Shown here: positions 8,772 to 17,116 of the stretch, one piece after another | How positions within the stretch are numbered: the first letter of the stretch is position 1 | How the letters are laid out: each line of letters opens with the position of its first letter | From: Paenibacillus xylanexedens | GTDB taxonomy: Bacteria > Bacillota > Bacilli > Paenibacillales > Paenibacillaceae | DNA length: 64,000 nt | Direction: 5' to 3' | Assembly: GCF_007680605.1 (NCBI RefSeq) | Contig: NZ_VEIO01000001.1 | Location: 930,001 to 994,000 of the forward strand | Notes under the pieces: model-generated | Databases searched by the model: none | The model's input: only the letters and a program-made list of their open reading frames with translations | What the model was told of the DNA's origin: nothing | Program-made: the position numbers and the translations under genes

Positions 8772-9790
8772 GCATGAACAGACCTCTGCAGTGGGGTGTA
8801 CTGGGTACTTCAACGATTGCCAAAAATGCTATTATTCCAGCAATTCAGCAGTCTGAACGTGGTGAAGTACTGGCAATTGCCAGCCGCTCCAAGGAAAAGG
8901 CTGAAGCTCTGGCTGAAGAGATGGACATTGTCAGATCCTATGGCAGTTATGAGGAACTTATTGCTGATCCGGATATCCAGGCCGTTTATATCCCGTTGCC
9001 AAACCATCTGCATCGAGAGTGGACGATTAAAGCTGCCGAGGCGGGAAAACATGTGCTTTGTGAAAAACCTGCCGCGCTGAATGCCAAAGAATCCATAGAG
9101 ATGATTAAGGCATGTGAACGCCATGGGGTGTTGTTCTCGGAAGCTATCATGTATCGGTATCATCCGAAACACAGACGGGTGCAGGAGATTATCGAGAGTG
9201 GCGAGATTGGAACGGTCAGAGCGATTCATGGTAATTTTACATGTAATACCGCAGATGACAAAGATAATGTGAGATTCAAGAAACACATGGGTGGCGGTTC
9301 TATTTTTGACCTCGGTGTATATCCGATTTCTGCTGCCCGCATGTATCTGGGACAAGAGCCGGAAGCCGTTACGGTCCATGCTTTATTCTCGGAGGAACAT
9401 GATGGTGTAGATATGATGGCTTCAGGGCTGATTGAGTTTCCGGATTCAGTGGCTCTGACCTTTGATTGCGGCATGTGGGCGTCAGGACGGGCCGAGATGG
9501 AGATTCTCGGAACGGAAGGACGTATTGAGCTGCCTAAAGTGTTCGGCTGGGAGAATAGCGATATCCCGCCTCAGATCATCATTCATACGGATTCGGTCAG
9601 TCGGGAGGAACGAGTTTCGGTATCCAACTCCTATGTGCTTCAGGTCGAAACATTTGCAACGGCAGCTCTTGAGGGAGAGGCGTTGCCGTTCGGTCCGGAC
9701 AATACCATCTTGAACATGCGTGTGATTGATGCCTGTCTGGAATCTGCGCGCAAGCGTCAGCGGGTGCTGGTGGATCGTAGTCCGATTTAA
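8768..9790 (+). CDS. Gfo/Idh/MocA family oxidoreductase
   Basis: 340 residues. The N-terminal Rossmann fold begins WGVLGTSTIAKNAIIPAI and includes the family motif CEKPAALN (EKP, about residue 99). The C-terminal half has GGGSIFDLGVYPI, typical of the family's substrate domain. These enzymes oxidise or reduce sugars or inositols with NAD(P). The start ATG overlaps the preceding stop (ATGA), so translation is coupled to the RTP-like gene. Confidence 0.9.
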   Translation: MSMNRPLQWGVLGTSTIAKNAIIPAIQQSERGEVLAIASRSKEKAEALAEEMDIVRSYGSYEELIADPDIQAVYIPLPNHLHREWTIKAAEAGKHVLCEKPAALNAKESIEMIKACERHGVLFSEAIMYRYHPKHRRVQEIIESGEIGTVRAIHGNFTCNTADDKDNVRFKKHMGGGSIFDLGVYPISAARMYLGQEPEAVTVHALFSEEHDGVDMMASGLIEFPDSVALTFDCGMWASGRAEMEILGTEGRIELPKVFGWENSDIPPQIIIHTDSVSREERVSVSNSYVLQVETFATAALEGEALPFGPDNTILNMRVIDACLESARKRQRVLVDRSPI

Positions 9791-9869
9791 ACAACTGTTA
9801 TAGCTGTAGTGCAAAGACCTCCAGACCTTAACCTTTAGGCTGTAAATTTTAAAATCAGGGATGATACAG

Positions 9870-9901
9870 GACTCCATCGATGACGATGAGAGTCTTTTTT
9901 G
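9870..9901 (+). terminator. rho-independent terminator
   Basis: GACTC-CATCG (9870-9879), loop ATGA, CGATG-A-GAGTC (9884-9894), then TTTTTT. Ends the RTP-like/oxidoreductase transcript. Confidence 0.85.
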
Positions 9902-9984
9902 TATGGTTATGCAAGACCAATCAGGATGGAGACTGGGCGCATTGATTTTATAGATATGCAACGTTAACAACATCCTTAAGAAAC

Positions 9985-10007
9985 AACGTTAAAAATATTT
10001 TCACGTT
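9985..10007 (+). promoter_or_regulatory. operator copy 1 upstream of the MFS gene
   Basis: A 23-bp near-palindrome with arms AACGT-N-AAAA and TTTT-N-ACGTT around an ATA centre. A second copy lies at 10046-10068, centre to centre 61 bp apart. Both flank the likely promoter region. The winged-helix regulator at 11431 is the obvious candidate ligand, by inference. Confidence 0.6.
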
Positions 10008-10045
10008 TGTATTGATTTTTGCATAAACTTCGTTAAAATAATATT

Positions 10046-10068
10046 AACATGAAAAATATTTTAACGTT
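10046..10068 (+). promoter_or_regulatory. operator copy 2 upstream of the MFS gene
   Basis: Same 23-bp architecture as copy 1 (AACAT-N-AAAA, then TTTT-N-ACGTT), located just upstream of the GAGGAG ribosome site. A regulator bound here would sit over the transcription start or early leader. Confidence 0.6.
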
Positions 10069-10081
10069 GAGGAGTGGAACA

Positions 10082-11341
10082 ATGATGAACGAGGGTGCTG
10101 TCGCGGGGAAACAAGGTTTGGGAGAATTAATTCGAATCAGGCCATATATGCAATTTATGTTGAGTAAGATGGTGTCCCGCTTTGGGGATTCCATCGATTC
10201 GATTGCGTATAGCTGGATGGTGTACATTTTAACCGGATCGAAGGTACTGATGGGCACACTTCTTGCCGTTAACTTTTTACCGAATATTGTGTTTGGGCTG
10301 TTCGCCGGGGCATTGGTGGATCGATTATCTCCGAAAAAAGTCATCGTCATGACGAATACCGGACGCGGAGTGATGGTTGGACTCACAGCACTTTTATTCG
10401 CCCTGGGGCAACTTGAAGTGTGGCACTTATTTGTATTTACGGTTCTGAACTCCTTGCTGGAATGTTTCACGTCACCTGCCGAGGTGTCCAGTGTTCCCAG
10501 GTTATTGCCTCATTCCATGTTGCTTTCAGGTAACGCGATGACCTCTTCAGCCACTCGATTGGCTGAACTGGCGGGGCTAGCCGCGGCAGGCGCTTTAATT
10601 GCAACCGTGGGTATCGCGTGGACTATCTGGATTGACGCCGCGTTGTTTGCACTAAGCGCAATCTTGATGAGCCGGGTGGACTATCCGGAATGGATGTCGC
10701 CGCGAGCCGTGTCATCTGGCGCCAGGAGTCTGATCTCCGAGATGGCGGAAGCTTTTCATTTTCTACGTAAACATGCCTTGTTATTCGTCTCTTCCGTGTT
10801 ATTCGCTTGGGTTAACTTCTGCCTGATGCCCTTTAATGTGCTACGTACACCTTACGTGATGGAAACACTGCAAGCAGGTGCTTGGGGATTAAGTCTGCTT
10901 AGCGGGCTTTTAGTTGGAGGGATCGTGCTTGGTGGTCTGTGGATGTCACAACAAGGGACGCGTTACCGTAAAAGCGTGCTGGTCATCACCGGCATTGTTA
11001 TGCTTGGTTGCGGATATGCGATGACTGCACTTCCGGCTTATATGACGTCATTCCAGCTTCCGACTGCAGGTGTGTTCTGTTTGCTTATGGGTTTGGGCAT
11101 ACCGCTTGCGACAACGCCGCTCGTTTCATATCTGATGGAAGTAACCCCAGGTCATATGCTCGGAAGAGTGTCTGCGCTGCAAAGTATGCTGGTCCTAAGT
11201 GTTTCACCACTCGGTAGTCTTCTGTCCGGTGTTCTGGCCGACTGGTTTTCAATGCCGATCCTGTTCATTGTATTTGGCGTGTTGCTGGGACTGTCTGCGA
11301 TATTACTGCTTACGAGCAAAAGTTTTCGGCGGGAGATGTAA
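10082..11341 (+). CDS. MFS transporter
   Basis: About 419 residues. I choose ATG 10082 (or the adjacent ATG 10085) because GAGGAG lies 7-10 bases before it; the upstream in-frame ATG at 10049 lies inside the operator palindrome and has no ribosome site. Around twelve hydrophobic segments are visible, with the loop 2-3 region DRLSPKKVIVMTNTGRG typical of major facilitator drug exporters of the MFS_3/enterobactin-exporter type. The likely role is proton-driven efflux. Tandem operators precede it and a winged-helix regulator gene follows. Confidence 0.85.
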   Translation: MMNEGAVAGKQGLGELIRIRPYMQFMLSKMVSRFGDSIDSIAYSWMVYILTGSKVLMGTLLAVNFLPNIVFGLFAGALVDRLSPKKVIVMTNTGRGVMVGLTALLFALGQLEVWHLFVFTVLNSLLECFTSPAEVSSVPRLLPHSMLLSGNAMTSSATRLAELAGLAAAGALIATVGIAWTIWIDAALFALSAILMSRVDYPEWMSPRAVSSGARSLISEMAEAFHFLRKHALLFVSSVLFAWVNFCLMPFNVLRTPYVMETLQAGAWGLSLLSGLLVGGIVLGGLWMSQQGTRYRKSVLVITGIVMLGCGYAMTALPAYMTSFQLPTAGVFCLLMGLGIPLATTPLVSYLMEVTPGHMLGRVSALQSMLVLSVSPLGSLLSGVLADWFSMPILFIVFGVLLGLSAILLLTSKSFRREM

Positions 11342-11353
11342 GTGTACGTCCTT

Positions 11354-11383
11354 TTGACCGAAGTCCTGTCTGAACGGTATAAT
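11354..11383 (+). promoter_or_regulatory. SigA-type promoter for the winged-helix regulator
   Basis: TTGACC (11354-11359), 18-base spacer, TATAAT (11378-11383). It starts 13 bp after the MFS stop, giving the regulator its own transcript. Confidence 0.65.
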
Positions 11384-11430
11384 ATAGGGAACGAAGGGCA
11401 GGCAGGTACCCCGGAAATGAGGATTCGGAT

Positions 11431-12123
11431 ATGCAGCAACATAAAGTGCTCTCAACAATTGAAGAGATCAAAATCTACTCTGATCCGTACCGGATACAGA
11501 TTATGAATATGTTTAACCGCCAGGGCAGACCTTCCACCGTGAAGGAAATTGCAGATCTGATGGGAGAAGTGCCTGCGAAGGTGCATTATCATGTGAAAAA
11601 ACTGGAGAAAATCGGTCTTCTAACCATGGTATCCACTCGGGAAATCAACGGCATTATCGCAAAATATTACGAACCCTTCTCGGGTGAAATCCACCTTCGT
11701 CACAAGGATGAAGAGGATGAAAATTCACCGCTGAAGCAGGTTTTTCGCTCCGAAACGCTAAAGTTGCTGAACGAAATGTTCGAACAGAGCCGCCAGCGCT
11801 TTATGAATCATGCAGAGCATGATCGTCAGGAGAAACGTTTTATCTCGGATATGACGCTCTACGCTACGGCGGATGAAGTAGAGGAGCTATATCAGAAGAT
11901 TGTGGAGCTGTGCAAACCGTATTTAACCAAGAATGAACAGAAATCAGACCATCAGGTTTTTCAGCTGTTCACGGCGTTGTCCAAAGAGGCACAGGTTGCG
12001 TCGCAAGCTGATACTCCCAAGGCGTCGAAAACATCCGAAACATCAAGTACGGCGAAAAAATCGAAACCTGCTACCAAACGGAAAGCCTCAGAACCTAAGG
12101 CAATTGATTCTACAGATGAATAG
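11431..12123 (+). CDS. ArsR-like winged-helix transcriptional regulator
   Basis: 230 residues. Residues about 8-75 form an ArsR/HTH_20 winged helix: YSDPYRIQIMNMF, then STVKEIADLMG and AKVHYHVKKLEKIGLL. The central part is helical. The last 45 residues are Ser/Thr/Lys/Ala-rich and low-complexity, an unusual basic tail. It follows the MFS gene and probably represses it through the two AACGT-type palindromes. Confidence 0.8.
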   Translation: MQQHKVLSTIEEIKIYSDPYRIQIMNMFNRQGRPSTVKEIADLMGEVPAKVHYHVKKLEKIGLLTMVSTREINGIIAKYYEPFSGEIHLRHKDEEDENSPLKQVFRSETLKLLNEMFEQSRQRFMNHAEHDRQEKRFISDMTLYATADEVEELYQKIVELCKPYLTKNEQKSDHQVFQLFTALSKEAQVASQADTPKASKTSETSSTAKKSKPATKRKASEPKAIDSTDE

Positions 12124-12254
12124 CTGATCAGGATCGAAATGAAACAGGATAGTTCTTTCTAGTGTAAGGCGCAGGACGGACCAAATGTAGACGTATGATA
12201 GTCGATTCATTCATTTTAGGAAGAGAAAACAATCGGGTAGCATGGAGTTACAGC

Positions 12255-12282
12255 AAAAAAAGCCGCCAATGGCGGCTTTTTA
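12255..12282. terminator. bidirectional terminator
   Basis: AGCCGCC (12261-12267), AAT loop, GGCGGCT (12271-12277), with an A run before and T run after. It lies between convergent genes and should stop both. Confidence 0.85.
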
Positions 12283-12391
12283 TTATCATAATGGATAGGG
12301 CTGATTCCATCTGGATCGATGTCCAGACTATTGGATCATTAGATGTCCATATGCCTTGGTTAATCTGGACTTGAGGTATATTTCTTTTACT

Positions 12392-12958
12392 TTACATGTT
12401 CTCGTCGTAATCCTTCACATCTCGTTTGGCGGCCATCGCGGGGGAATTGGATGTACCGTAGTCCTCAACAGCTTCCCATGCTTCTGCATGGTCAAACTTG
12501 CCCGCGTTACGCTGTCTCACTTCCCCGGCACCACTCGGTGGCATCGTCATGACCTCTTCCTCAACAGGACGATCATTACTTACGTCCCGGTTTGGAGTAT
12601 CATCGATGCAATAGGCGGTATAAGGTATAGCTTGCAAACGTTCAAAAGGGATCTCTTTGCCACATGTAACACAGGTTCCATATGTACCCTCATCCATACG
12701 TTCGAGGGCTTCATTGACCTGATTAAACTCTTCGGTTAGTGTATCGTCGATTGCGAGGTCACGGCTACGTTCAAACGTTTCTGTTCCCGCATCTGCCGGG
12801 TGATTATCGTAAGAGGAGAGTTCGCCTGTAGAATCTTTTAACGACTCTGCTGGTGCGCCATCCTCCATGCTGGATTCAAAATGACGTTGCAGATCCTCAC
12901 GCTGCTCCAGCAGGGCTTGCTGCAATTCTTTACGTTGTTCTTGGGTTAATGTACTCAT
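12392..12958 (-). CDS. TraR/DksA-type zinc-finger protein (YteA-like)
   Basis: 188 residues. A long N-terminal helical region is followed by the DksA-like finger GTYGTCVTCGKEIPFERL and YCIDD. The finger has CxxC but only one Cys in the second half (CIDD instead of CxxC), as I recall for YteA-like Bacillus proteins, so zinc binding is probably altered. AAAGGAG precedes the ATG on the minus strand. YteA-like proteins are small sporulation/stress-associated proteins of unknown role. Confidence 0.8.
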   Translation of the reverse strand: MSTLTQEQRKELQQALLEQREDLQRHFESSMEDGAPAESLKDSTGELSSYDNHPADAGTETFERSRDLAIDDTLTEEFNQVNEALERMDEGTYGTCVTCGKEIPFERLQAIPYTAYCIDDTPNRDVSNDRPVEEEVMTMPPSGAGEVRQRNAGKFDHAEAWEAVEDYGTSNSPAMAAKRDVKDYDENM

Positions 12959-13158
12959 AAGGACATGCTCCTTTCCCGCTTAGGGGTTGTAACGACTTCT
13001 TACCCGAAAAGCAAGAGAAACAATCATTTTGCACGGGAGAGGGCGGTTTCGTTTTATATCTGATGCATTATGTGTTATAAAAAATAGAGAGAGAAATTGC
13101 CGTGTGTTCTTTTCGGATGAATGGAACCGCTGCTCGGCAATAATGGAGGGTTGTCAAG

Positions 13159-13536
13159 ATGGATGAACATATGAAACGAAGATTGGACAAACAGAGACAA
13201 TTGTTCAAACAACTGGGTGTGCAGCTGGATGCTTTATCAATTCATGAGAAACAGTTCAATTATAAACTTCGTGGCTATGACCCGGACGAGGTAGATGCTT
13301 ACCTGGATCTGGTGATTAAGGATTACGAGCGCTTTTATGCGAATATTGCGGATTTAATGGATAAATGGCAGGAGCAGCAGCTGACCATTCGTGACCTCAA
13401 GAATTCGGTCAAACCTGTCGATGACCCGAACAAGATTGATCGCAAACAACTGGATGACATCGTGAAGCAACTGGAGTATACTGTGCGACAACTCAAAGTC
13501 AGAGCACGTCCTGAAAAGGATCTGTTTACGGAATAA
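13159..13536 (+). CDS. DivIVA-domain protein
   Basis: 125 residues. The DivIVA/GpsB N-terminal motif is explicit: FNYKLRGYDPDEVDAYLDLV (about residues 33-52). A coiled coil follows. It is shorter than DivIVA and nearer GpsB size, but has an extra 30-residue charged N-terminus. Such proteins bind membranes and scaffold division or wall enzymes. Start ATG follows ATGGAGGGTTGTCAAG. Confidence 0.8.
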   Translation: MDEHMKRRLDKQRQLFKQLGVQLDALSIHEKQFNYKLRGYDPDEVDAYLDLVIKDYERFYANIADLMDKWQEQQLTIRDLKNSVKPVDDPNKIDRKQLDDIVKQLEYTVRQLKVRARPEKDLFTE

Positions 13537-13578
13537 GGCTGGAACATCCGGGATTATATTTAAAAAAGGTGGTTAATC

Positions 13579-14028
13579 ATGAGTACTCATTTTTCGGTCA
13601 GTGTGCATTGTTTGTTGCTACTGTCTCTCAGCGCGCCTGAACGAATCACGTCTGCTGAAATTGCGGGTAGCGTTAATACCAATCCTGTCGTTGTCAGACG
13701 TATACTGGGAGGGCTGAAAAAGGCAGGATTAGTCAATTCTTCACCAGGCACTAGAGGGTTTTATCTGGCAAAGCCAGCGAGTGAGATTACACTTGCCATG
13801 GTTTATGAGGCAGCCAAGGATGAAGGGCCATTGTTCCCGATCCATGGAAGTTGCAATCCCAATTGCGAGGTGGGCATGCAGATGGATGGACTGCTGACCA
13901 ACCTGTATCAGATTGCTGAATCTAAAGTGGAGCAGTTTTTTGCAACGATCACGCTTGAAGATATGGAGCGTACCAGTACCGAGCGGATCCAGGCTTCACA
14001 ATTAGAGGCGAATCAGAAGTCGAACTAA
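13579..14028 (+). CDS. Rrf2-family transcriptional regulator
   Basis: 149 residues. The Rrf2 winged helix covers about residues 1-80 (ITSAEIAGSVNTNPVVVRRILGGLKKAGLV, then GTRGFYLAKPASEITL). Cysteines occur only in the segment GSCNPNCEVG (about 91-100), a possible metal or redox site although it lacks the three-Cys pattern of IscR/NsrR. It resembles YwnA-like members. It is followed 17 bp later by a phosphoesterase gene. Confidence 0.85.
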   Translation: MSTHFSVSVHCLLLLSLSAPERITSAEIAGSVNTNPVVVRRILGGLKKAGLVNSSPGTRGFYLAKPASEITLAMVYEAAKDEGPLFPIHGSCNPNCEVGMQMDGLLTNLYQIAESKVEQFFATITLEDMERTSTERIQASQLEANQKSN

Positions 14029-14045
14029 GGGAAGGCGGTAATCAC

Positions 14046-14543
14046 ATGAAAATCATTGTTATCTCCGACACGCATCTACCGAAAAAAGCAAAAACGTTAC
14101 CCGCGCCATTGGTTGACGCATTGACTAGCGCAGATCTCATTCTCCATGCAGGGGACTGGTCAGACTGGAGTGTGTATGAATTGCTAAGCCATTACGCTCC
14201 GGTCGAAGGCGTCGCTGGTAACACGGACCCATCCGAGATCGGGGAGAAGCTGGGTTTCTCCCGCATTGTTGAGGCGGAAGGGCTTCGCTTGGGGCTTGTA
14301 CATGGTCATCGTGGATCAAACGGCACAGAGCAGAACGCCATTCAGACCTTTGCTGGAGAGCAGCTGGATGCGGTAGTCTACGGGCATTCACATATTCCGG
14401 TGATGCACACCGTAGATGGCCTGCTTGTATTTAATCCGGGTTCACCTACGGACCGCCGATTTCAGAAGCGATTTTCGTTCGGAATCATGACGGTAGAAGA
14501 TGGGAAATTGCAGGCCGAGCATGTTTTTTTTGATCGTGATTAG
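14046..14543 (+). CDS. YfcE/MJ0936-family metallophosphoesterase
   Basis: 165 residues. The calcineurin-like metal ligands are all present: SDTH (residues 7-10), GDW (about 38), GNTD (about 59), HGH (about 84-86) and GHSH (about 116-119). It should hydrolyse phosphodiesters with a Mn-type dinuclear centre. The gene lies 17 bp after the Rrf2 gene and is closed by a strong terminator. Confidence 0.88.
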   Translation: MKIIVISDTHLPKKAKTLPAPLVDALTSADLILHAGDWSDWSVYELLSHYAPVEGVAGNTDPSEIGEKLGFSRIVEAEGLRLGLVHGHRGSNGTEQNAIQTFAGEQLDAVVYGHSHIPVMHTVDGLLVFNPGSPTDRRFQKRFSFGIMTVEDGKLQAEHVFFDRD

Positions 14544-14602
14544 ATCGTGTTTGTATGGACAAGTTTACTTGGACAACAATAGAACAGCATTCCATATAAA
14601 AG

Positions 14603-14646
14603 GTGTCTCTGAACAGAAGTTATTTCTGTTTTAGAGACGCTTTTTT
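14603..14646 (+). terminator. rho-independent terminator
   Basis: Long stem starting GTGTCTCT (14603-14610), inner ACAGAA/TTCTGT pair, closing AGAGACGC (14633-14640), followed by TTTTTT. Confidence 0.9.
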
Positions 14647-14763
14647 GTTTTTGGAGGATGATGTGACTCGAAACGTTATCTCTGAATGGGGAATATGTGC
14701 GGTTTGTTATCTGTCATTCATCTGTTTGCGTTAGGCTCTATGGCAGTGATCAAGAGAGTGATA

Positions 14764-14798
14764 CAATGCGTTTACGACATAAAATGAATGCGTTTACA
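14764..14798 (+). promoter_or_regulatory. tandem cre/LacI-type operator elements
   Basis: AATGCGTTTAC occurs twice (14765-14775 and 14787-14797), 22 bp apart, two helical turns. The second lies in TGAATGCGTTTACA, one mismatch from the cre consensus TGWAANCGNTNWCA. This suggests control of the downstream sugar cluster by CcpA or a LacI-family repressor. Confidence 0.55.
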
Positions 14799-14818
14799 TA
14801 AAGGGGAGGTTCAAAAAC

Positions 14819-15739
14819 ATGAAACTGTCCATATTCACCGTTGCTGTCCCAGACCTGGATGCTAACGAGCTGGCTTCCGCAGCGGCGTCAGCGGGTATCG
14901 CTGGAATCGAGTGGAGATATCGCGGCATACCGGAGGATGCGTTGTCTGAACAACCTTCGTACTGGCGAAATAATCGTTGCTCCATCGATCCGGACAGGTG
15001 GCAGGCAGAGGTCCCTGTTTTTCGGGAAGCGGCTGAGGTTCATGATAGAAAATCCATTGCACTTGTGCCGTATCTCAATTGTGGAGACATGGTTGCAACC
15101 GAGCAAGCATTCCAGGCCGCTTCTGCACTTGGCGCTTCTATGATGCGTGTGGGCGTTCCGGGTTATGACCGGAGTACAGCTTATCCCGAGTTATACGGGA
15201 AGGCCGTTCGTTATCTAAACGAAGTTCAGGATATAGCGAAACAGTATAACATTAAAGCTATCGTTGAAACGCATCATCAAACGATCGCGCCCACGGCTTC
15301 TCTAGCCTATCGCCTTGTACAATCTCTTGATCCCAAGCATGTCGGGGTACTCTATGATCCGGGTAATATGGTGCACGAAGGGTATGAAAACCACCGCATG
15401 GGACTTGAACTGCTTGGTCCTTATCTCGCCCATGTGCATGTGAAAAATGCAGGGTGGTACAAGAAGAATTCGGGGGACACATCAGATGCGAGATCGTTGG
15501 TTGGAAGCGGCGGCTCTAAACAATTACTAAGCACGTCATGGGAATGTCACTGGGCTCCGCTGACGGAAGGTATGGTGGACTGGGTGCAGATGGTACGTGA
15601 TCTGAGAGCGGTTGGCTATGACGGTTATTATGGCATCGAAGATTTTAGCGGAACTTTGGATTCCAGAGCGATGTTGCAGCATTTTGCAGACGTTTTTGCT
15701 GCAATTGAGCGTCGCGTAAACGAGGAGGAGCAAGCATGA
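14819..15739 (+). CDS. sugar phosphate isomerase/epimerase (TIM barrel)
   Basis: 306 residues of the AP-endonuclease-2-like TIM barrel family. Metal/substrate residues are recognisable in IVETHHQTI (Glu-His, about 147-152), VLYDPGNM (Asp, about 176), HVHVKNAGW (about 210) and the terminal YYGIEDFSG. It probably isomerises or epimerises a keto-sugar or inositol derivative. It is translationally coupled (ATGA overlap) to an oxidoreductase, typical of inositol or unusual-sugar catabolism. GGGGAGGTTC precedes the ATG. Confidence 0.82.
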   Translation: MKLSIFTVAVPDLDANELASAAASAGIAGIEWRYRGIPEDALSEQPSYWRNNRCSIDPDRWQAEVPVFREAAEVHDRKSIALVPYLNCGDMVATEQAFQAASALGASMMRVGVPGYDRSTAYPELYGKAVRYLNEVQDIAKQYNIKAIVETHHQTIAPTASLAYRLVQSLDPKHVGVLYDPGNMVHEGYENHRMGLELLGPYLAHVHVKNAGWYKKNSGDTSDARSLVGSGGSKQLLSTSWECHWAPLTEGMVDWVQMVRDLRAVGYDGYYGIEDFSGTLDSRAMLQHFADVFAAIERRVNEEEQA

Positions 15740-16908
15740 GTATCGTTCGAGTAGCGGTCATTGGAATTGGAAACATGGGTGCGTCACATGCCAGAACATT
15801 GGTGGCTGGAGAAGTACCGGGTGCAGAATTAGTAGCTGTATGTGATGTGAGAAAAGAGATGGAGAGCTGGGTAACAAGTAACCTTCCGTCTACCGTAACG
15901 TATTGGCAGGATGCGGAGCAGATGATGTCCTCGGGAACGATCGATGCCGTCATTGTTGCCACGCCACACTACGACCATCCCGAACAAGCGATCCAGGCAT
16001 TCCGTCATGGCCTGCATGTCATGATCGAAAAACCGGCAGGTGTGTATACAAAACAGGTTCGGGAGATGAACGAGGCTGCTGCGGCAAGCGGTAAAGTGTT
16101 CTCCATCATGTACAATCAACGGACCAATCCGCTGTACATTAAGCTACGTGACCTGATTGCTTCAGGTGAGCTTGGTGAGGTACGACGTACCAACTGGATT
16201 ATTACGAACTGGTATCGCTCCCAGAGTTACTATGATTCAGGCGGCTGGCGTGCAACATGGGCAGGGGAAGGAGGGGGTGTGTTGATTAACCAAGACCCGC
16301 ATCAGTTAGACTTGTGGCAGTGGACAATAGGTATGATGCCTGTGCGTATGCGTGCCTTCTGCGCCTTCGGCAAATACCGGAACATAGAAGTGGAAGATGA
16401 CGTGACTGCCTATGTGGAATATGAAAATGGAGCGACCGGTGTTTTTGTAACCACCACGGGTGAAGCACCAGGAACGAACCGTTTTGAGGTTAGCGGCGAC
16501 CGCGGTAAGATCGTCATCGAAGACGGACAACTCACCTTCTGGCGCTTACGCGAATCGGAACCAGAGTTCAATCAACGTTTTACCGGCGGATTCGGACAGC
16601 CGGAATGCTGGAAATGCGATGTGCCGATTACAGGCATTGAGACAGGTCATCCGGGGTTAATCCGCAACTGGGTTGATGCGATTCGCACAGGGGTTCCATT
16701 GATTGCTCCCGGTCAGGATGGCATTCACGGCTTAACGTTATCCAACGCGATGTTGCTCTCCACTTGGACGGATAACTGGGTCGATCTGCCGATCAATGAA
16801 GACTTGTTCTACGAGCACTTGCAGGAGCGGATTGCCAATTCAACTACGAAGAAAGACAAAGCATATGCGGGCGGTCAGCCTGCCGATCTGAGTCAGACAT
16901 TTAAATGA
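15736..16908 (+). CDS. Gfo/Idh/MocA family oxidoreductase
   Basis: 390 residues. NAD-binding Rossmann motif GIGNMGASHARTL near residue 12, EKPAGVY (about 98) with the catalytic EKP, and the second-domain motif GGGVLINQDPHQLDLWQW with a probable catalytic His. Its start overlaps the isomerase stop by 4 bp. The pair likely interconverts one sugar at the keto/hydroxy level; substrate unknown. Confidence 0.9.
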   Translation: MSIVRVAVIGIGNMGASHARTLVAGEVPGAELVAVCDVRKEMESWVTSNLPSTVTYWQDAEQMMSSGTIDAVIVATPHYDHPEQAIQAFRHGLHVMIEKPAGVYTKQVREMNEAAAASGKVFSIMYNQRTNPLYIKLRDLIASGELGEVRRTNWIITNWYRSQSYYDSGGWRATWAGEGGGVLINQDPHQLDLWQWTIGMMPVRMRAFCAFGKYRNIEVEDDVTAYVEYENGATGVFVTTTGEAPGTNRFEVSGDRGKIVIEDGQLTFWRLRESEPEFNQRFTGGFGQPECWKCDVPITGIETGHPGLIRNWVDAIRTGVPLIAPGQDGIHGLTLSNAMLLSTWTDNWVDLPINEDLFYEHLQERIANSTTKKDKAYAGGQPADLSQTFK

Positions 16909-17116
16909 TGACGTAATAAGTGAAACTGGAGATTTACACGGAACACTTCGATGACAGAATAATCTTTCAATCGCTGTTATCTCCTGATTTTTTGATTACC
17001 AATATCAAGAGGGAAATCCGGTTGTAAATGAAAAGTCAAACGTATTGATGGAGTCTGGGATATCAAAAGGCTTGATCAATATACATTAAATGCAATAAAG
17101 AAAAGGATGGGATAAC

